A stretch of 64,000 nt of DNA, taken from the NCBI GenBank assembly GCA_965214625.1, contig OZ243962.1:1116001-1180000 (forward strand), read 5' to 3'. The DNA comes from G965214625 sp965214625. GTDB lineage: Bacteria > Pseudomonadota > Gammaproteobacteria > Arenicellales > Poriferihabitantaceae. Shown in pieces: positions 9,140-18,402 of the stretch. Position 1 is the first letter of the stretch. Every line of letters begins with the position of its first letter. A program made the translations under genes and the position numbers. The notes below the pieces were generated by a model. That model worked only from the letters and a program-made list of their open reading frames with translations, was not told the DNA's origin and did not search any database.

Positions 9140-9847
9140 TCAGGCTGCATCCAACAGGGCGATCAAGCCTTCGATATCGTCCAGCACCCGGTCTGCATGG
9201 GGCGCCAGTTCTGCCGCTCCATGTGCGCCGGTCAATACGCCCAGCGACATGGCCACCTGGGCGTTCCTTCCCATCTTCAAATCCTTGGGACTGTCGCCAA
9301 CCATGATGATTTCCGATGACAGCAAGTTGCAATGCTGGCCAAATGCGAGCACCATCCCCGGATCCGGCTTCACCCCATGACCGCTGTCTGCGCCACAGAC
9401 GAAATCAAAAAATCCGCTCAACCGGAGGATCCGCAGCATGCCGTGAGCATTCGCCTCATCGTCCATGGTCGCCAGACCAAGTATCAGGTTGCGATCACGT
9501 AATTGCCGAATAAAACCCGCCATGTCGTCCAGTACCGGGGCATAGTGGTTTGCGGCATCGGCGAATATCTTGGTAATTACGTCCCGTCTTGGCCTGTCCA
9601 GTGGCTGACCGATCTGTTGCCCCCAGTGTTCGAGAATCTGTTGGTTACTGCCGGACGCCAACAGTGAATCTGCCACCCAGCGGCCGGTTTCTTCGATATA
9701 CCCTCCGGTTTGCATCAGGGTAGATGCCAGTGCCGGCCGACCCACGCTGTGCGCAAGATAACTGGTCGCCTCCTGATAGGGACGCAGCCAGGTCCGATTA
9801 AAATCCAGCAATGTCCCATCCTTATCAAACAAAATACCTTTGATCAT
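9140..9847 (-). CDS. HAD-superfamily hydrolase, phosphoglycolate phosphatase-like
   Basis: A 235-residue haloacid dehalogenase-type phosphatase. Motif I is FDKDGTLLDF with both aspartates, motif II is around LGLATMDD (Thr), motif III is the Lys of GVKPDPGM, and motif IV is MVGDSPKDLKMG. A helical cap lies between motifs I and II (about residues 15-85), as in Gph-type C1-cap enzymes. The substrate could be 2-phosphoglycolate or another small phosphate ester. It sits in a same-strand run after cca and the VOC gene and before msrAB, with gaps of 70-100 bases. Confidence 0.88.
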   Translation of the reverse strand: MIKGILFDKDGTLLDFNRTWLRPYQEATSYLAHSVGRPALASTLMQTGGYIEETGRWVADSLLASGSNQQILEHWGQQIGQPLDRPRRDVITKIFADAANHYAPVLDDMAGFIRQLRDRNLILGLATMDDEANAHGMLRILRLSGFFDFVCGADSGHGVKPDPGMVLAFGQHCNLLSSEIIMVGDSPKDLKMGRNAQVAMSLGVLTGAHGAAELAPHADRVLDDIEGLIALLDAA

Positions 9848-9917
9848 TTTTATCGACCGTCTCCCGTGTTTTTAACGCAACGTGGACAGCGGACCCCTTC
9901 GCCGCTGTCGCGGCTGA

Positions 9918-10409
9918 CTATCCTTCAATCTTAATCGAAGGTACCCAGCAGTAGCCATCCGGGTCCAACAGATAACATTCCCTGAGTCCATGTGGTTTGT
10001 CCCTCGTTTCCTGCAAGATGACATGCCCGGCCTGCCTGGCTTTTCGTTCTGCCACATCGGGGTCCACCTGATACAGACGCAGTTCAACCCCGCCCCCCCG
10101 CACTCCGTTTTCCGGCAGTATGCCCGGCAAGGGGTGTGCGTGATAGGTTGAATCAGCGTGCAACTGATAAAGAATCTTCCGATGCTGCAAGATGGCATAA
10201 TCACAAGACAGCCTGAGTACTGCAAAATCAAACACGCTTTCAAGAAACCGCGCCGTCCGTTCGGTTTGCCTCACCAGAAGATTCAAACCAAACCCTTCGA
10301 GCAGATGACCCACCTCAACAGCGCTGAGTGATTCAAAATTTTCCACAACCGCCTCTTCCGATATGTCAACCGTCAATACCATACTGCCCATCCCGGACTC
10401 GTGCAACAC
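9918..10409 (-). CDS. VOC (glyoxalase/bleomycin-resistance) family protein
   Basis: A protein of about 163 residues of the vicinal-oxygen-chelate fold. NLLVRQTERTARFLESVFDF is the start of the first beta-alpha-beta-beta-beta unit, and RECYLLDPDGYCWV is the typical end of the second unit. The N-terminal 30 residues are extra and the true start could be Met7 or Met10. The function could be dioxygenase, lyase or binding protein; the metal ligands are not clear enough to decide. It lies between cca and the HAD gene on the same strand. Confidence 0.72.
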   Translation of the reverse strand: MLHESGMGSMVLTVDISEEAVVENFESLSAVEVGHLLEGFGLNLLVRQTERTARFLESVFDFAVLRLSCDYAILQHRKILYQLHADSTYHAHPLPGILPENGVRGGGVELRLYQVDPDVAERKARQAGHVILQETRDKPHGLRECYLLDPDGYCWVPSIKIEG

Positions 10410-10497
10410 ACTCTTTCACCTGGACCGGAACCCCGCAAACCCCAAAGGATGACGTGCCTCGTCTGCCCTGTTTTCTTGATCGACACTCAAGTTGCAT

Positions 10498-11769
10498 TCA
10501 ATGCGCCGTCTGCTGACCGTCGATGGGGGCGGGATGAGCTTGTACTGCGCCAATCGCCTTGATCCGTTGCCTACGAATGGCCGCCTTGATCTGGTCCCCT
10601 TTGCGATACAAAGCAGCAATGGCACGGACATCAATGGACCGGGCCGCCTGATAACAGGTCAGTAACTCGGATTGTTCATACGCCTGTTCCTGAAAGTCAA
10701 CCCGGCCACGTTCGAGTATGGCACAGCCGGTTGCGAACGCGGGGATCACTGACGGGTTTCTAAAGCTGTCCAGTTTTTCCAGAAGACCCAGAATCCGATC
10801 CGGGCCCAACGACCCCAATTGCAGATAATACGGGAAATAGCGGCACACCTGGGCGGCAAAAACCGGATACTTCCTCGGCAAATGCAACCGTTCACATAAT
10901 ACAGCGAGTTGTTTTACGCCGCGTTTTGGGTGTCCCTTGTGTGCAGGCAGTCGATTTTTTGGCGTCAGCCCTTTCCCAAGGGCATGGACCAGTACGGAAA
11001 ACAAGATGCACGGATCATCGGTCATGGTTTCGGCGATATCAAGCAACCGCAGGGTATGCAGACCAACATCGGATTCAACATAACGGTCACGGCATTGTGG
11101 AATACCAAACAGCCGGTCCACCTCCGGCATGATTCGTCGCAGCGCGCCGCAACGCGCCAGCTCCCAAAAGAAAACCCGACAACTGCCGCCTCGAAGCGCG
11201 CTTTCGGTTTCTTGCCAGACACGTTCCGCAACGAGCGTATCGACTTCGCCGTTGTTCACCATGCGCCGGACCAACTGAAAGGTATCGTGTTCGATCCGAA
11301 AGTGCTGGCGATGGAAGCGAGCGGCAAATCGGGCAATCCGCAGTACTCTCACCGGATCTTCGGAAAACGCGTCGGACACATGCCGTATGCGCCCGTTCCG
11401 GATGTCCTCGATGCCACAAAAGGGATCAATCAGTTTCCCATCCCGATCCTTGGCAATCGCATTCATGGTCAGGTCGCGACGCAGCAAATCCTGTTCGAGT
11501 GTCACATGCGGGCCACTGGCGAATGCAAAACCATGATAACCGCTTGCGATTTTCTTTTCTGATCTGGCGAGTGCGAATTCTTCCCTTGTATCGGGATGGA
11601 GAAACACCGGGAAGGCTTTCCCCACTGGCCGGAAACCCCTTGCCACCATCTCCTCGGGGGTGGCACCGACCACGACCCAGTCCCGGTCCTTGACCTCCAG
11701 TCCCAACAGTTCATCTCGGACCGCACCGCCAACGAGGTAAACGTCCAGATCTTGCAGCGGATTAACCAT
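10498..11769 (-). CDS. cca: tRNA nucleotidyltransferase (CCA-adding), with altered HD motif
   Basis: Adds or repairs the 3'-CCA of tRNA. YLVGGAVRDELLGL is the nucleotidyltransferase head, KDRDWVVVGA carries the catalytic aspartates, and RRDLTMNAIAKD and RIARFAARF are the neck signatures. The C-terminal region is the HD-type domain seen in gammaproteobacterial Cca, but its metal-binding HD is read as VLVHALGKG, so the Asp is an Ala here. Start at 11769 (MVNPLQDLDVYLVGG) follows AGGTG and gives 423 residues; the open frame reaches back to 11799. First of a minus-strand run with the VOC, HAD and msrAB genes. Confidence 0.95.
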   Translation of the reverse strand: MVNPLQDLDVYLVGGAVRDELLGLEVKDRDWVVVGATPEEMVARGFRPVGKAFPVFLHPDTREEFALARSEKKIASGYHGFAFASGPHVTLEQDLLRRDLTMNAIAKDRDGKLIDPFCGIEDIRNGRIRHVSDAFSEDPVRVLRIARFAARFHRQHFRIEHDTFQLVRRMVNNGEVDTLVAERVWQETESALRGGSCRVFFWELARCGALRRIMPEVDRLFGIPQCRDRYVESDVGLHTLRLLDIAETMTDDPCILFSVLVHALGKGLTPKNRLPAHKGHPKRGVKQLAVLCERLHLPRKYPVFAAQVCRYFPYYLQLGSLGPDRILGLLEKLDSFRNPSVIPAFATGCAILERGRVDFQEQAYEQSELLTCYQAARSIDVRAIAALYRKGDQIKAAIRRQRIKAIGAVQAHPAPIDGQQTAH

Positions 11770-11852
11770 TTCACCTGACTCTTGGGGCTGCCCGGGCACT
11801 CGAGATCAACGCTATGTTGATCCGTCCCTATTGTGTATTTCGAATGTTCCGT

Positions 11853-11882
11853 AGAATAGCGGGTTGATCGCCTAAAATCCAA
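11853..11882 (-). promoter_or_regulatory. Candidate sigma-70 promoter for cca
   Basis: On the minus strand, TTGGAT (complement of 11877-11882) is followed by an 18-base spacer and TATTCT (complement of 11853-11858). It lies about 85 bases upstream of the cca ATG and no closer gene is in the way. The match to consensus is moderate, so this is a candidate only. Confidence 0.3.
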
Positions 11883-12017
11883 CATCACGACGGTCACGTC
11901 GTTCGCAAGGAGGCACCTGCTCAACACAACGGGTTAGAATACGATCATGCACAAAATCGAGGTACTTTCGGCTGTCCGATAGCCCGGTGGCTCAGCCTGT
12001 CGCCGGGTGACCCGCAC

Positions 12018-13019
12018 TCAGTCTGTCTTTTTGGGACACCGGGGGCGTTTTGGCATGGTCAGGGATTCCGGGCCCAGATGCACCTGGCCGCGCTGCTTTG
12101 CGAGGTGTACCTGCCTTTCTCTTTCCAGAAAACGAGCCCGGTCATGGTCTGAATACCTGTCATAACAATGGGGACAACTTATTCCCTGCTGATAGTGTGG
12201 ACTGTGCTTGTCCTGCGCCGAGACAGGGGTCCGGCAGGCATGACACTGATCATAACTGCCCTCATTGAGTTGATGATCGACAGCGACCCGGTCATCAAAA
12301 ACAAAACACTCTCCACGCCATCTGGATTCGGCAACCGGCACGTCCTTCAAATAGGCCAAAATACCCCCTTTTAAATGGTAAACCGCTTCGAATCCCTGTT
12401 GTTTCAGATACGCCGTGGATTTTTCACAACGGATGCCACCGGTACAGAACATGGCTATTTTCCTGTGCCGTTCTGGGTCAAGGTGCCGCTCGACAAAGGC
12501 CGGGAACTCCCTGAAGTTCGTGGTCTGCGGATTGACCGCATTCTCGAACGTCCCGATCGCAATTTCGTACACGTTTCGCGTGTCAATCACCAGCACATCG
12601 GGATCGTCGATCAAGGCGTTCCACTTTGCCGGTTCGACATAGGTCCCGGCTGATCTTTGTGGATCGATATCCTCCACCCCCAGGGTCACGATCTCCTTTT
12701 TCAGTTTGACTTTTGAGCGTTTGAAGGGCGGTATCGAGGTATAGGATTCTTTGGTGATGAGAGTCTCAAGTCCCTGATATTGCGAAAGCCATTGCAGCAA
12801 CCGGTCTATGCCTGACCGGCTGCCTGCGACCGTACCATTGATGCCTTCCCGCGCCAGCAGCACTGTTCCGGTCACATTCAACTCAATCATCCTTGCCAAC
12901 AACGGTTGTCGCATCGCCTGGTACTGATCGAGCGTGACAAACCGATACAATGCACAGACCAGGTATCGATCCGGTTGACCCGACAATCCCGCCTGCGGTT
13001 GTTGAACAGGCACCGTCAT
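12018..13019 (-). CDS. trhO: tRNA uridine(34) hydroxylase, rhodanese-domain (YceA type)
   Basis: Hydroxylates the wobble uridine of certain tRNAs (5-hydroxyuridine), an oxygen-dependent modification. An acylphosphatase-like N-terminal domain with LLAREGINGTVAG leads to a rhodanese domain with FCTGGIRCEKSTAYLKQQGF, where the Cys is the active-site thiol, then VYHLKGGILAYL. The C-terminal region has a Cys-rich segment (CHACRTPVS, CPHCYD) that probably binds metal. 333 residues is normal length. The start overlaps the stop of the upstream FAH-family gene by 4 bases (ATGA), which suggests coupling. Confidence 0.95.
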   Translation of the reverse strand: MTVPVQQPQAGLSGQPDRYLVCALYRFVTLDQYQAMRQPLLARMIELNVTGTVLLAREGINGTVAGSRSGIDRLLQWLSQYQGLETLITKESYTSIPPFKRSKVKLKKEIVTLGVEDIDPQRSAGTYVEPAKWNALIDDPDVLVIDTRNVYEIAIGTFENAVNPQTTNFREFPAFVERHLDPERHRKIAMFCTGGIRCEKSTAYLKQQGFEAVYHLKGGILAYLKDVPVAESRWRGECFVFDDRVAVDHQLNEGSYDQCHACRTPVSAQDKHSPHYQQGISCPHCYDRYSDHDRARFLERERQVHLAKQRGQVHLGPESLTMPKRPRCPKKTD

Positions 13020-13675
13020 CTCACTTTCGTAATCACCTGAATACGTTTTCCGACACGGACCGACAACACATCGCCCGAATCAAGCTCTCCCACTCCGGCC
13101 GGCGTGCCGGTCAACACCACATCACCGGGCAACAGGGTAAAGCAATGGCTGATGGTCACAATCAATGGCAAAACAGGAAACAGCATCTGGCCACTGTTCC
13201 CGGTCTGGCGGACGGTCCCATTAACGGACAAGCCGATATCAATATCCGACAGATCATCAAACGCCTCAACGGGCTCAAACCGGGACAGCGGGCAACTGCC
13301 ATCAAACGCCTTGGCCTTCTCCCAGGGATGGGATTGGGACTTTAACCGACCCTGCAATTCCCGCAATGTCAGATCCAGTGCGGCGCCAATACCCAAAAGG
13401 GCACCTTCGACAACCCCGCAATCGGCTCGGGTGAGCCGGTTCTTGATCAAGACCGCGATTTCGGCTTCATAGTGGACTGCGCCCTGGTTGCGGGGAATCG
13501 TGATCTCGGATTCCATCTCAACACAGGCCGGTACGGGTTTCATGAACAGCAACGGCTCATCCGGTACCGGATTACCCAACTCTTTGGCATGTGTCGCATA
13601 GTTGCGGCCCACACAAACCACTTTGCCGGGGGGCAGACCGATATCCGCCCCATCCAGCCATCGATGTCGATACAT
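13016..13675 (-). CDS. Fumarylacetoacetate hydrolase-family protein (YcgM-like)
   Basis: A 219-residue member of the FAH family, which cleaves or decarboxylates small keto acids such as oxaloacetate or acylpyruvates with a divalent metal. VCVGRNYATHAKELGN, FMKP and VHYEAEIAVLI (metal Glu residues) are all present, with VVLTGTPAGVG near the C-terminus. It overlaps trhO by four bases, so the two are probably co-transcribed. The exact substrate is not certain; oxaloacetate tautomerase or acylpyruvase activity is the usual assignment for this subgroup. Confidence 0.9.
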   Translation of the reverse strand: MYRHRWLDGADIGLPPGKVVCVGRNYATHAKELGNPVPDEPLLFMKPVPACVEMESEITIPRNQGAVHYEAEIAVLIKNRLTRADCGVVEGALLGIGAALDLTLRELQGRLKSQSHPWEKAKAFDGSCPLSRFEPVEAFDDLSDIDIGLSVNGTVRQTGNSGQMLFPVLPLIVTISHCFTLLPGDVVLTGTPAGVGELDSGDVLSVRVGKRIQVITKVR

Positions 13676-13877
13676 GATTTATTTCCAGCGCCAGTTCAAT
13701 TCAGACAGACAAACGACAAGCTCAGCCCAACAAAGACATCACTTGACCGGTATCCGCATCCAAATCATAGCGCAATGCATCCCCATTATTAAACCCCACT
13801 GCCACACAGGGAATCTACCGGATCGCCTGGCACTGTTGCTGTTCATTTTTCTGCGACGGTGCGACCAATCGGCCGAC

Positions 13878-14291
13878 TCAGTCGATATGCCTTCCGATGT
13901 TCAGACGCGCTTCGGCCAGGAAACCGAGCGATTCGTAAAAGCACTGGACCTCGGCATTATTCGAGCGAATCTGAAGATTGACCTTCATGCAACCTGCGAC
14001 ACGTAAAGCGCGAACAGTATGATCGACAAGGGATGTGGCGATTCCCCGACGACGGTATTGCGGCACGACCGCCACCTTGTACAACCACCCACGGTGGCCA
14101 TCATATCCGGCCATCGCAGTGCCGATGATCCGGTTTCCATCGGTTGCAACAATCAGCATTCCATCGCACATGGCGAGCTTGGCATCAAACACTGTTGCAG
14201 GAGCGTTGTGCGGGGGATCATCCGGAAACACTCTTTGCCACAATGCCACAACATCGGAGCGATCAGAAATGGTGGCGGGTCGGATCAGCAA
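13878..14291 (-). CDS. GNAT-family acetyltransferase (YpeA-like)
   Basis: A 137-residue GCN5-related N-acetyltransferase. The acetyl-CoA binding motif A is VAVVPQYRRRGIATSLVDH (R/Q-x-x-G-x-A), followed by VNLQIRSNNAEVQCFYESLG, typical of motif B in the YpeA/RimI-like subgroup. Length fits. The substrate is unknown. It stands alone, 202 bases upstream of the FAH-family gene on the same strand. Confidence 0.88.
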   Translation of the reverse strand: MLIRPATISDRSDVVALWQRVFPDDPPHNAPATVFDAKLAMCDGMLIVATDGNRIIGTAMAGYDGHRGWLYKVAVVPQYRRRGIATSLVDHTVRALRVAGCMKVNLQIRSNNAEVQCFYESLGFLAEARLNIGRHID

Positions 14292-14492
14292 TCGTCCACC
14301 CCTCGGCTGTCGGGAAAACCGTTACTGAAAATCATGCTCGCCGCCTTGTTGCAGGGGTAACGCCGGATTGGCGACTTCCCTGCTGCCAATAACCGTATTT
14401 CAACTGCCTGGACAGTCCATGCTATCGGGGAATGTTTCGCCTGCAAAGGACAACCCGTTTGATCTCAATCGGTGGGTTTGCCGATGTTGTTT

Positions 14493-15320
14493 TTAAGATA
14501 ACGGGGTACCCTCCAGCGTGATTCGATGCATCACACGCCGTTCATGGGGGTAATCGTTCAGGGCCCGATGCCAGGTCGCCCGATTATCCCAAAACGCGAT
14601 AGAGTGCTTTTGCCATGCGAATCGGATGACGAAGTCCGAAGCAGCCGCGTGCTGATAGAGATACTGCAACAAAGGGGCGGACTCCTGTCGGGTCCAGCCC
14701 ACAAATCCCACCGTGAATTGCGGATTGACATAAAGGGCCTGTTTACCGCTCTCCGGATGGGTAATAATGACGGGATGCACGTTATTCTGGGTCGCCATAT
14801 CACTATTCATATACCGATCATCGCGCTCTTTGACGGCCACATCGGACCGTTGACCGAACACGTGAGTACTCGAATGAATGGCCTTCAAACCGGCCAGTGT
14901 CTTTTTCAATCCGGTTGACAGGGCATCATAGGCCATATACATATTCGCAAACAGGGTGTCACCCCCCTGGGCCGGCACTTCTTTGGCATACAGGAAGGAC
15001 CCTCTCGCCGGGGCTGCATCATAGGAATGGTCGGTATGCCAGGTTTCCCCCACAACGGTGCTGTGCGCTGGCTCCTTTCGGACCTGGGCAATTTCCTCGT
15101 AGCCATCCACTCTCTCGAAAAAGCGATTAATGACAACCGACCCCCATCGTCTGGCAAAGGCAAGATACTGTTCGCAGGTCAGTTTTTGGTCCCGGAAAAA
15201 AATCACGCCATGCTCATTTTGGGCTGCTCTTGCACGTCGCAATTGATCCTCGTTGAGATGATTGACATCCACATCCAGAATCTCGATGCCAAATGCGCCC
15301 TCCCTTTGCACTATTTTCAT
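14493..15320 (-). CDS. TauD/TfdA-family Fe(II)/2-oxoglutarate dioxygenase
   Basis: A non-heme iron dioxygenase of about 275 residues. TWHTDHSYDAAPARGSFLYA carries the His-x-Asp iron ligands, and WDNRATWHRALNDY carries the distal His; the Arg in HERRVMHRITLEG binds 2-oxoglutarate. The ATG at 15320 follows GGTGG and gives the usual family length, although the frame is open to 15593; the 91-residue extension is not family-like. It is divergent from the PhyH-like oxygenase gene. Taurine, sulfonate or an alkanoate are possible substrates; none is favoured by context. Confidence 0.88.
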   Translation of the reverse strand: MKIVQREGAFGIEILDVDVNHLNEDQLRRARAAQNEHGVIFFRDQKLTCEQYLAFARRWGSVVINRFFERVDGYEEIAQVRKEPAHSTVVGETWHTDHSYDAAPARGSFLYAKEVPAQGGDTLFANMYMAYDALSTGLKKTLAGLKAIHSSTHVFGQRSDVAVKERDDRYMNSDMATQNNVHPVIITHPESGKQALYVNPQFTVGFVGWTRQESAPLLQYLYQHAAASDFVIRFAWQKHSIAFWDNRATWHRALNDYPHERRVMHRITLEGTPLS

Positions 15321-15496
15321 ACTGCCACCACTGGAATAACGATATCCATTGATTGTAACTGAACTTGAGAAGTTGTATGTCTCTCCGCCCGGATGGTTCC
15401 GGAGGATGTACCCGTCATCAATTCCCAGGCACGTCAAGATCTCTTTTGTGAGATTGAAAAGCACGGTACGATTGTCTCTGGTAGTATAAAATCGAG

Positions 15497-15521
15497 TGGC
15501 GAATATCGAATACTTTCGCCA
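15497..15521. promoter_or_regulatory. Inverted repeat between divergent dioxygenase genes
   Basis: TGGCGAA (15497-15503) and TTCGCCA (15515-15521) are perfect 7-bp inverted arms around an 11-base centre. The site lies in the 262-base AT-richer divergent region, 62 bases upstream of the PhyH-like start. Form and place suit a regulator-binding site for a dimer; no regulator gene is adjacent. Confidence 0.4.
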
Positions 15522-15582
15522 TAGAAACACGCTCAATTTAAGGGTTTCATCACTGTTCACCGGATACCGGGTTTTTGCAATA

Positions 15583-16341
15583 ATGAACTTCACCCCAGAT
15601 CAGGTCCACGAATTTAACCGCAAAGGCTTTATCATCGAACGCCGCCTTGCCAGCAAGGGACTTTGCCGTAAAATGCTGGAGGTGGTTAACCAGTCGATTG
15701 ATCCACCCCTCGCCCCCGTTGAATTTGAAACGGATGTTCAGTACCCCGGTTCACCGACCGACCGACTGTCTCCTGGCGGAGATACACCCAGACGACTGCT
15801 CCACGCCTACACCCGTCATAGTCTCTTTCGCAAGTGGTCAACCTCCGAATCATTGACGTGCCGTGTCAAGCAGTTGCTCGGAAATGCATCGATCTCGCTC
15901 TCCCAGAACCATCACAACTGCATCATGACGAAACATCCGGGCTTTAGCAGCGCCACCTTGTGGCACCAGGATATCCGTTACTGGTTATTTGACCAACCCC
16001 AGCTGGTCAGTGTATGGCTGGCGCTGGGCGACGAATATCCATCCAATGGCGGCATGCACCTGATCCCCGGCAGTCATCTTGAAGAACTCCACAGGGGACG
16101 TTACGATGCCGCGTTTTTCCTGCGTCAGGACCTGGTGGAAAATCAGACACTGATCCAAAGTGCCATCCCCGCAGAACTCGGTCAGGGGGATGTGCTTTTT
16201 TTTCACAGCGGCACCTTTCACGCAGCAGGACAGAATCAAACGGACAGGATCAAAACGTCAATCGTGTTTACCTATTATGCCAACGACAACAGGCCCTTGG
16301 CCGGAACACGCTCGGCCGGCTATCCCGATATTGTCTGTTAA
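15583..16341 (+). CDS. Phytanoyl-CoA dioxygenase (PhyH)-family protein
   Basis: A 252-residue non-heme iron dioxygenase of the PhyH family. TLWHQDIRYWLFDQPQLVSV has the His-x-Asp iron ligands, NGGMHLIPGSH is the family signature, and FFHSGTFHAAGQNQTDR holds the distal His and the 2-oxoglutarate-binding Arg. The ATG at 15583 (MNFTPDQVHEFNRKG) matches the family N-terminus; the frame is open upstream to 15496. Divergent from the TauD-like gene. Natural-product or lipid hydroxylation are typical for PhyH proteins, but the substrate is unknown. Confidence 0.88.
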   Translation: MNFTPDQVHEFNRKGFIIERRLASKGLCRKMLEVVNQSIDPPLAPVEFETDVQYPGSPTDRLSPGGDTPRRLLHAYTRHSLFRKWSTSESLTCRVKQLLGNASISLSQNHHNCIMTKHPGFSSATLWHQDIRYWLFDQPQLVSVWLALGDEYPSNGGMHLIPGSHLEELHRGRYDAAFFLRQDLVENQTLIQSAIPAELGQGDVLFFHSGTFHAAGQNQTDRIKTSIVFTYYANDNRPLAGTRSAGYPDIVC

Positions 16342-16475
16342 GAAAATCCGCCATCATGGCGATCGTCTGGCCAATGCCGCCCACACTCATCCGTGCCGGA
16401 TACCCGGGTCTTCCTCAGCTTTCCGGGACTGCGCATCATGTGATCGAACTGAAGTCGCCTTGTCGGCAGCGGGGT

Positions 16476-17468
16476 TCAAGCGGGCGTGATCTGAATCACA
16501 ACGCAGCCATTGTTGTTCCCCTTTTCGACCGCTTCATGGGCTTGCGCCGTTTCTCCCAATGGATAGACCCGGTCGATCCGGTGAGTCAACTGGTCTTTTT
16601 CCAGCGCGGAGAAAATATCGTTCATCGCCTGCTGTTTTGCCTCCAGGGTCATGTTGTAAACCAGGACCGTCCTTAGCGTGATGTTCTTGAACATCATCGC
16701 ATAAAAGGGAATCACCGGCGTTGGATCTTGCGACGAGGAATAACTCGCAATCACCCCCCCGACATTTAAGACGGCTACATGCGTTTGAATATTTCGACCG
16801 AACTCGACATCGACCACCCGATCAACCCCTTTGCCCTGCGATGCATCCATGATCTGTGCCGCTAAATTTTCCGAGCGATAGTCCAGCACCGCATCGGCAC
16901 CGCTCTGTTGGGCAATATGACAACGCGCTGCACTGCCTGCGGTTGCAATGACCCGGGCGCCGGCCCACTTTGCCCACTGCGCCGCATAATACCCCACCCG
17001 TCCGGATGCACCGGTGACCAGCACCGTCTTGCCTTCGATACGACCATCGGCAAAAACACATCGATGGGCCGTCATAACGGGAATGCCGAGACAGGCACCG
17101 ATTGAATAGTCAACATTATCGGGTAGCGCAACGGCCATGGCCGAGGGCACTGAAAGATATTCAGCGGCGGTACCCCAATGCCGTGCATACTGGGCCTGAT
17201 AGATCCAGACCCGTTCTCCGACACGTGCCGTCGACACGCCTTGACCGACCTGTTCGATGACACCGGCACCATCGCTATGGGGAATGACAAAACCCTGTTC
17301 CAAACCGGCAGGTTGCTGACCGGCTCTTTTTTTGACATCCGATGGGTTCACTGCCGAGGCAGACAAACGGACTAACACCTCTCCTTTTGCAACAGCCGGA
17401 CGCTGCCGGTCACCAAAAATCAAGACCTCACTGGCAGGCCCCGGTGCTTCAAACCAAACCGCTTTCAT
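16476..17468 (-). CDS. Quinone oxidoreductase-like MDR protein (zinc-free)
   Basis: A medium-chain dehydrogenase/reductase of about 330 residues. SAVNPSDVKKRAGQQP is typical of the N-terminal catalytic domain, HSDGAGVIEQVGQGV follows, and VLVTGASGRVGYYAAQWAK is the NADPH-binding motif (related to the AxxGxxG pattern of quinone reductases). The Cys set for structural zinc is missing, so a zinc-independent NADPH:quinone reductase is likely. Start 17468 (MKAVWFEAPGPAS) is preferred to 17483. Convergent with the PhyH-like gene. GST follows upstream on the same strand. Confidence 0.88.
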   Translation of the reverse strand: MKAVWFEAPGPASEVLIFGDRQRPAVAKGEVLVRLSASAVNPSDVKKRAGQQPAGLEQGFVIPHSDGAGVIEQVGQGVSTARVGERVWIYQAQYARHWGTAAEYLSVPSAMAVALPDNVDYSIGACLGIPVMTAHRCVFADGRIEGKTVLVTGASGRVGYYAAQWAKWAGARVIATAGSAARCHIAQQSGADAVLDYRSENLAAQIMDASQGKGVDRVVDVEFGRNIQTHVAVLNVGGVIASYSSSQDPTPVIPFYAMMFKNITLRTVLVYNMTLEAKQQAMNDIFSALEKDQLTHRIDRVYPLGETAQAHEAVEKGNNNGCVVIQITPA

Positions 17469-17563
17469 CTCATCTTGCACCAATTATTGAAGGGTTTATT
17501 CTGCGGCAAGCCGGTTTAGCATCTCATCCTCCCCCTGTACCGTGCACCATGGTCTGAGCGCAT

Positions 17564-18133
17564 TCAGGCAAACCGCTGGGGGATTGCCGTCGACGAGAAT
17601 GCCGCCTCTTCGTTGGCAAGCACAATCACCTGCCTAAGCCCCTTTCGGGTATCAAGATCAAAGCGATGGCGAAACAATCCCCATTCCAGCAAACAGGCCA
17701 GACGCAACACACCGTCTGTCAGTGACCTATCGGCGCGGCTCACGGTGTCATTCAGCGCATCCAGTGCAGACTCGATCCGTTGCTTTTGTCGGCCAAAATA
17801 CGTCCCTTGGGTAAGATCGATTCCGTCCCGGTCCAATTGAAACAGATTCATCGAGGTGTCAAGTACAGTGTTCGCCATGCAAAACAGGTCATAATCATGC
17901 GTGTCCTTGAAAAAGTGCCTTGCGGATTTTTCCCTGACATATTTCAGGATGGAACATGAATCGGTCAATCTGATATCCCCATCATGGAGAAAGGGCACCT
18001 TTTTTGTCGGTGTTCTTTCGGCACTCTCCGAGGCATCGATTTCGACAAACTGCCAATCCATTTTGCCCTGGATCAGCGCAATGCGACAATGTCGGACATA
18101 GGGGGATGTGTAACTACCGTAAAGCTTCATCAT
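17564..18133 (-). CDS. Glutathione S-transferase-family protein
   Basis: A 189-residue GST-like protein. The N-terminal thioredoxin-fold half has MKLYGSYTSPYVRHCRIAL, with Ser9 or Tyr8 in the catalytic region, then KKVPFLHDGDIRLTDSCSIL, the cis-Pro loop and the glutathione-binding Asp-Ser. The C-terminal helical half is shorter than in typical 200-220 residue GSTs. Conjugation or peroxidase activity cannot be told. It is 95 bases upstream of the MDR gene on the same strand. Confidence 0.88.
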   Translation of the reverse strand: MMKLYGSYTSPYVRHCRIALIQGKMDWQFVEIDASESAERTPTKKVPFLHDGDIRLTDSCSILKYVREKSARHFFKDTHDYDLFCMANTVLDTSMNLFQLDRDGIDLTQGTYFGRQKQRIESALDALNDTVSRADRSLTDGVLRLACLLEWGLFRHRFDLDTRKGLRQVIVLANEEAAFSSTAIPQRFA

Positions 18134-18402
18134 ATCTCCATACAGTGGTATTGACCAGCCGGTAGTATAGTCGATATAGAGTGGGTCGGGGCTGCCTGAT
18201 GGTCATCGGTCATGGCGATGGCCGCATCAATCATGCAATCGTTGATAGCCTGACAGAAAAACAGCTTATCCGCCTGTGCAAGGACCCGAGCTCATCGTGA
18301 CCCGATAACTGGCCAGAGGATCCATTGACAGCGCCCGGGACAACATCCTGGGCATTGTATGACGAGACACCATGAACAGACAAAGCACCCGAAACCAGGC
18401 GA

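Noticed and set aside
11980..12016. GC-rich hairpin after trhO as a terminator
   Set aside because: Stem of CCCGG and CCGGG exists, but no T-run follows in the trhO direction.
15321..15593. 91-residue N-terminal extension of the TauD-like protein
   Set aside because: The frame happens to be open, but the ATG at 15320 has a Shine-Dalgarno and gives family length; the extension would also overlap the PhyH gene start.
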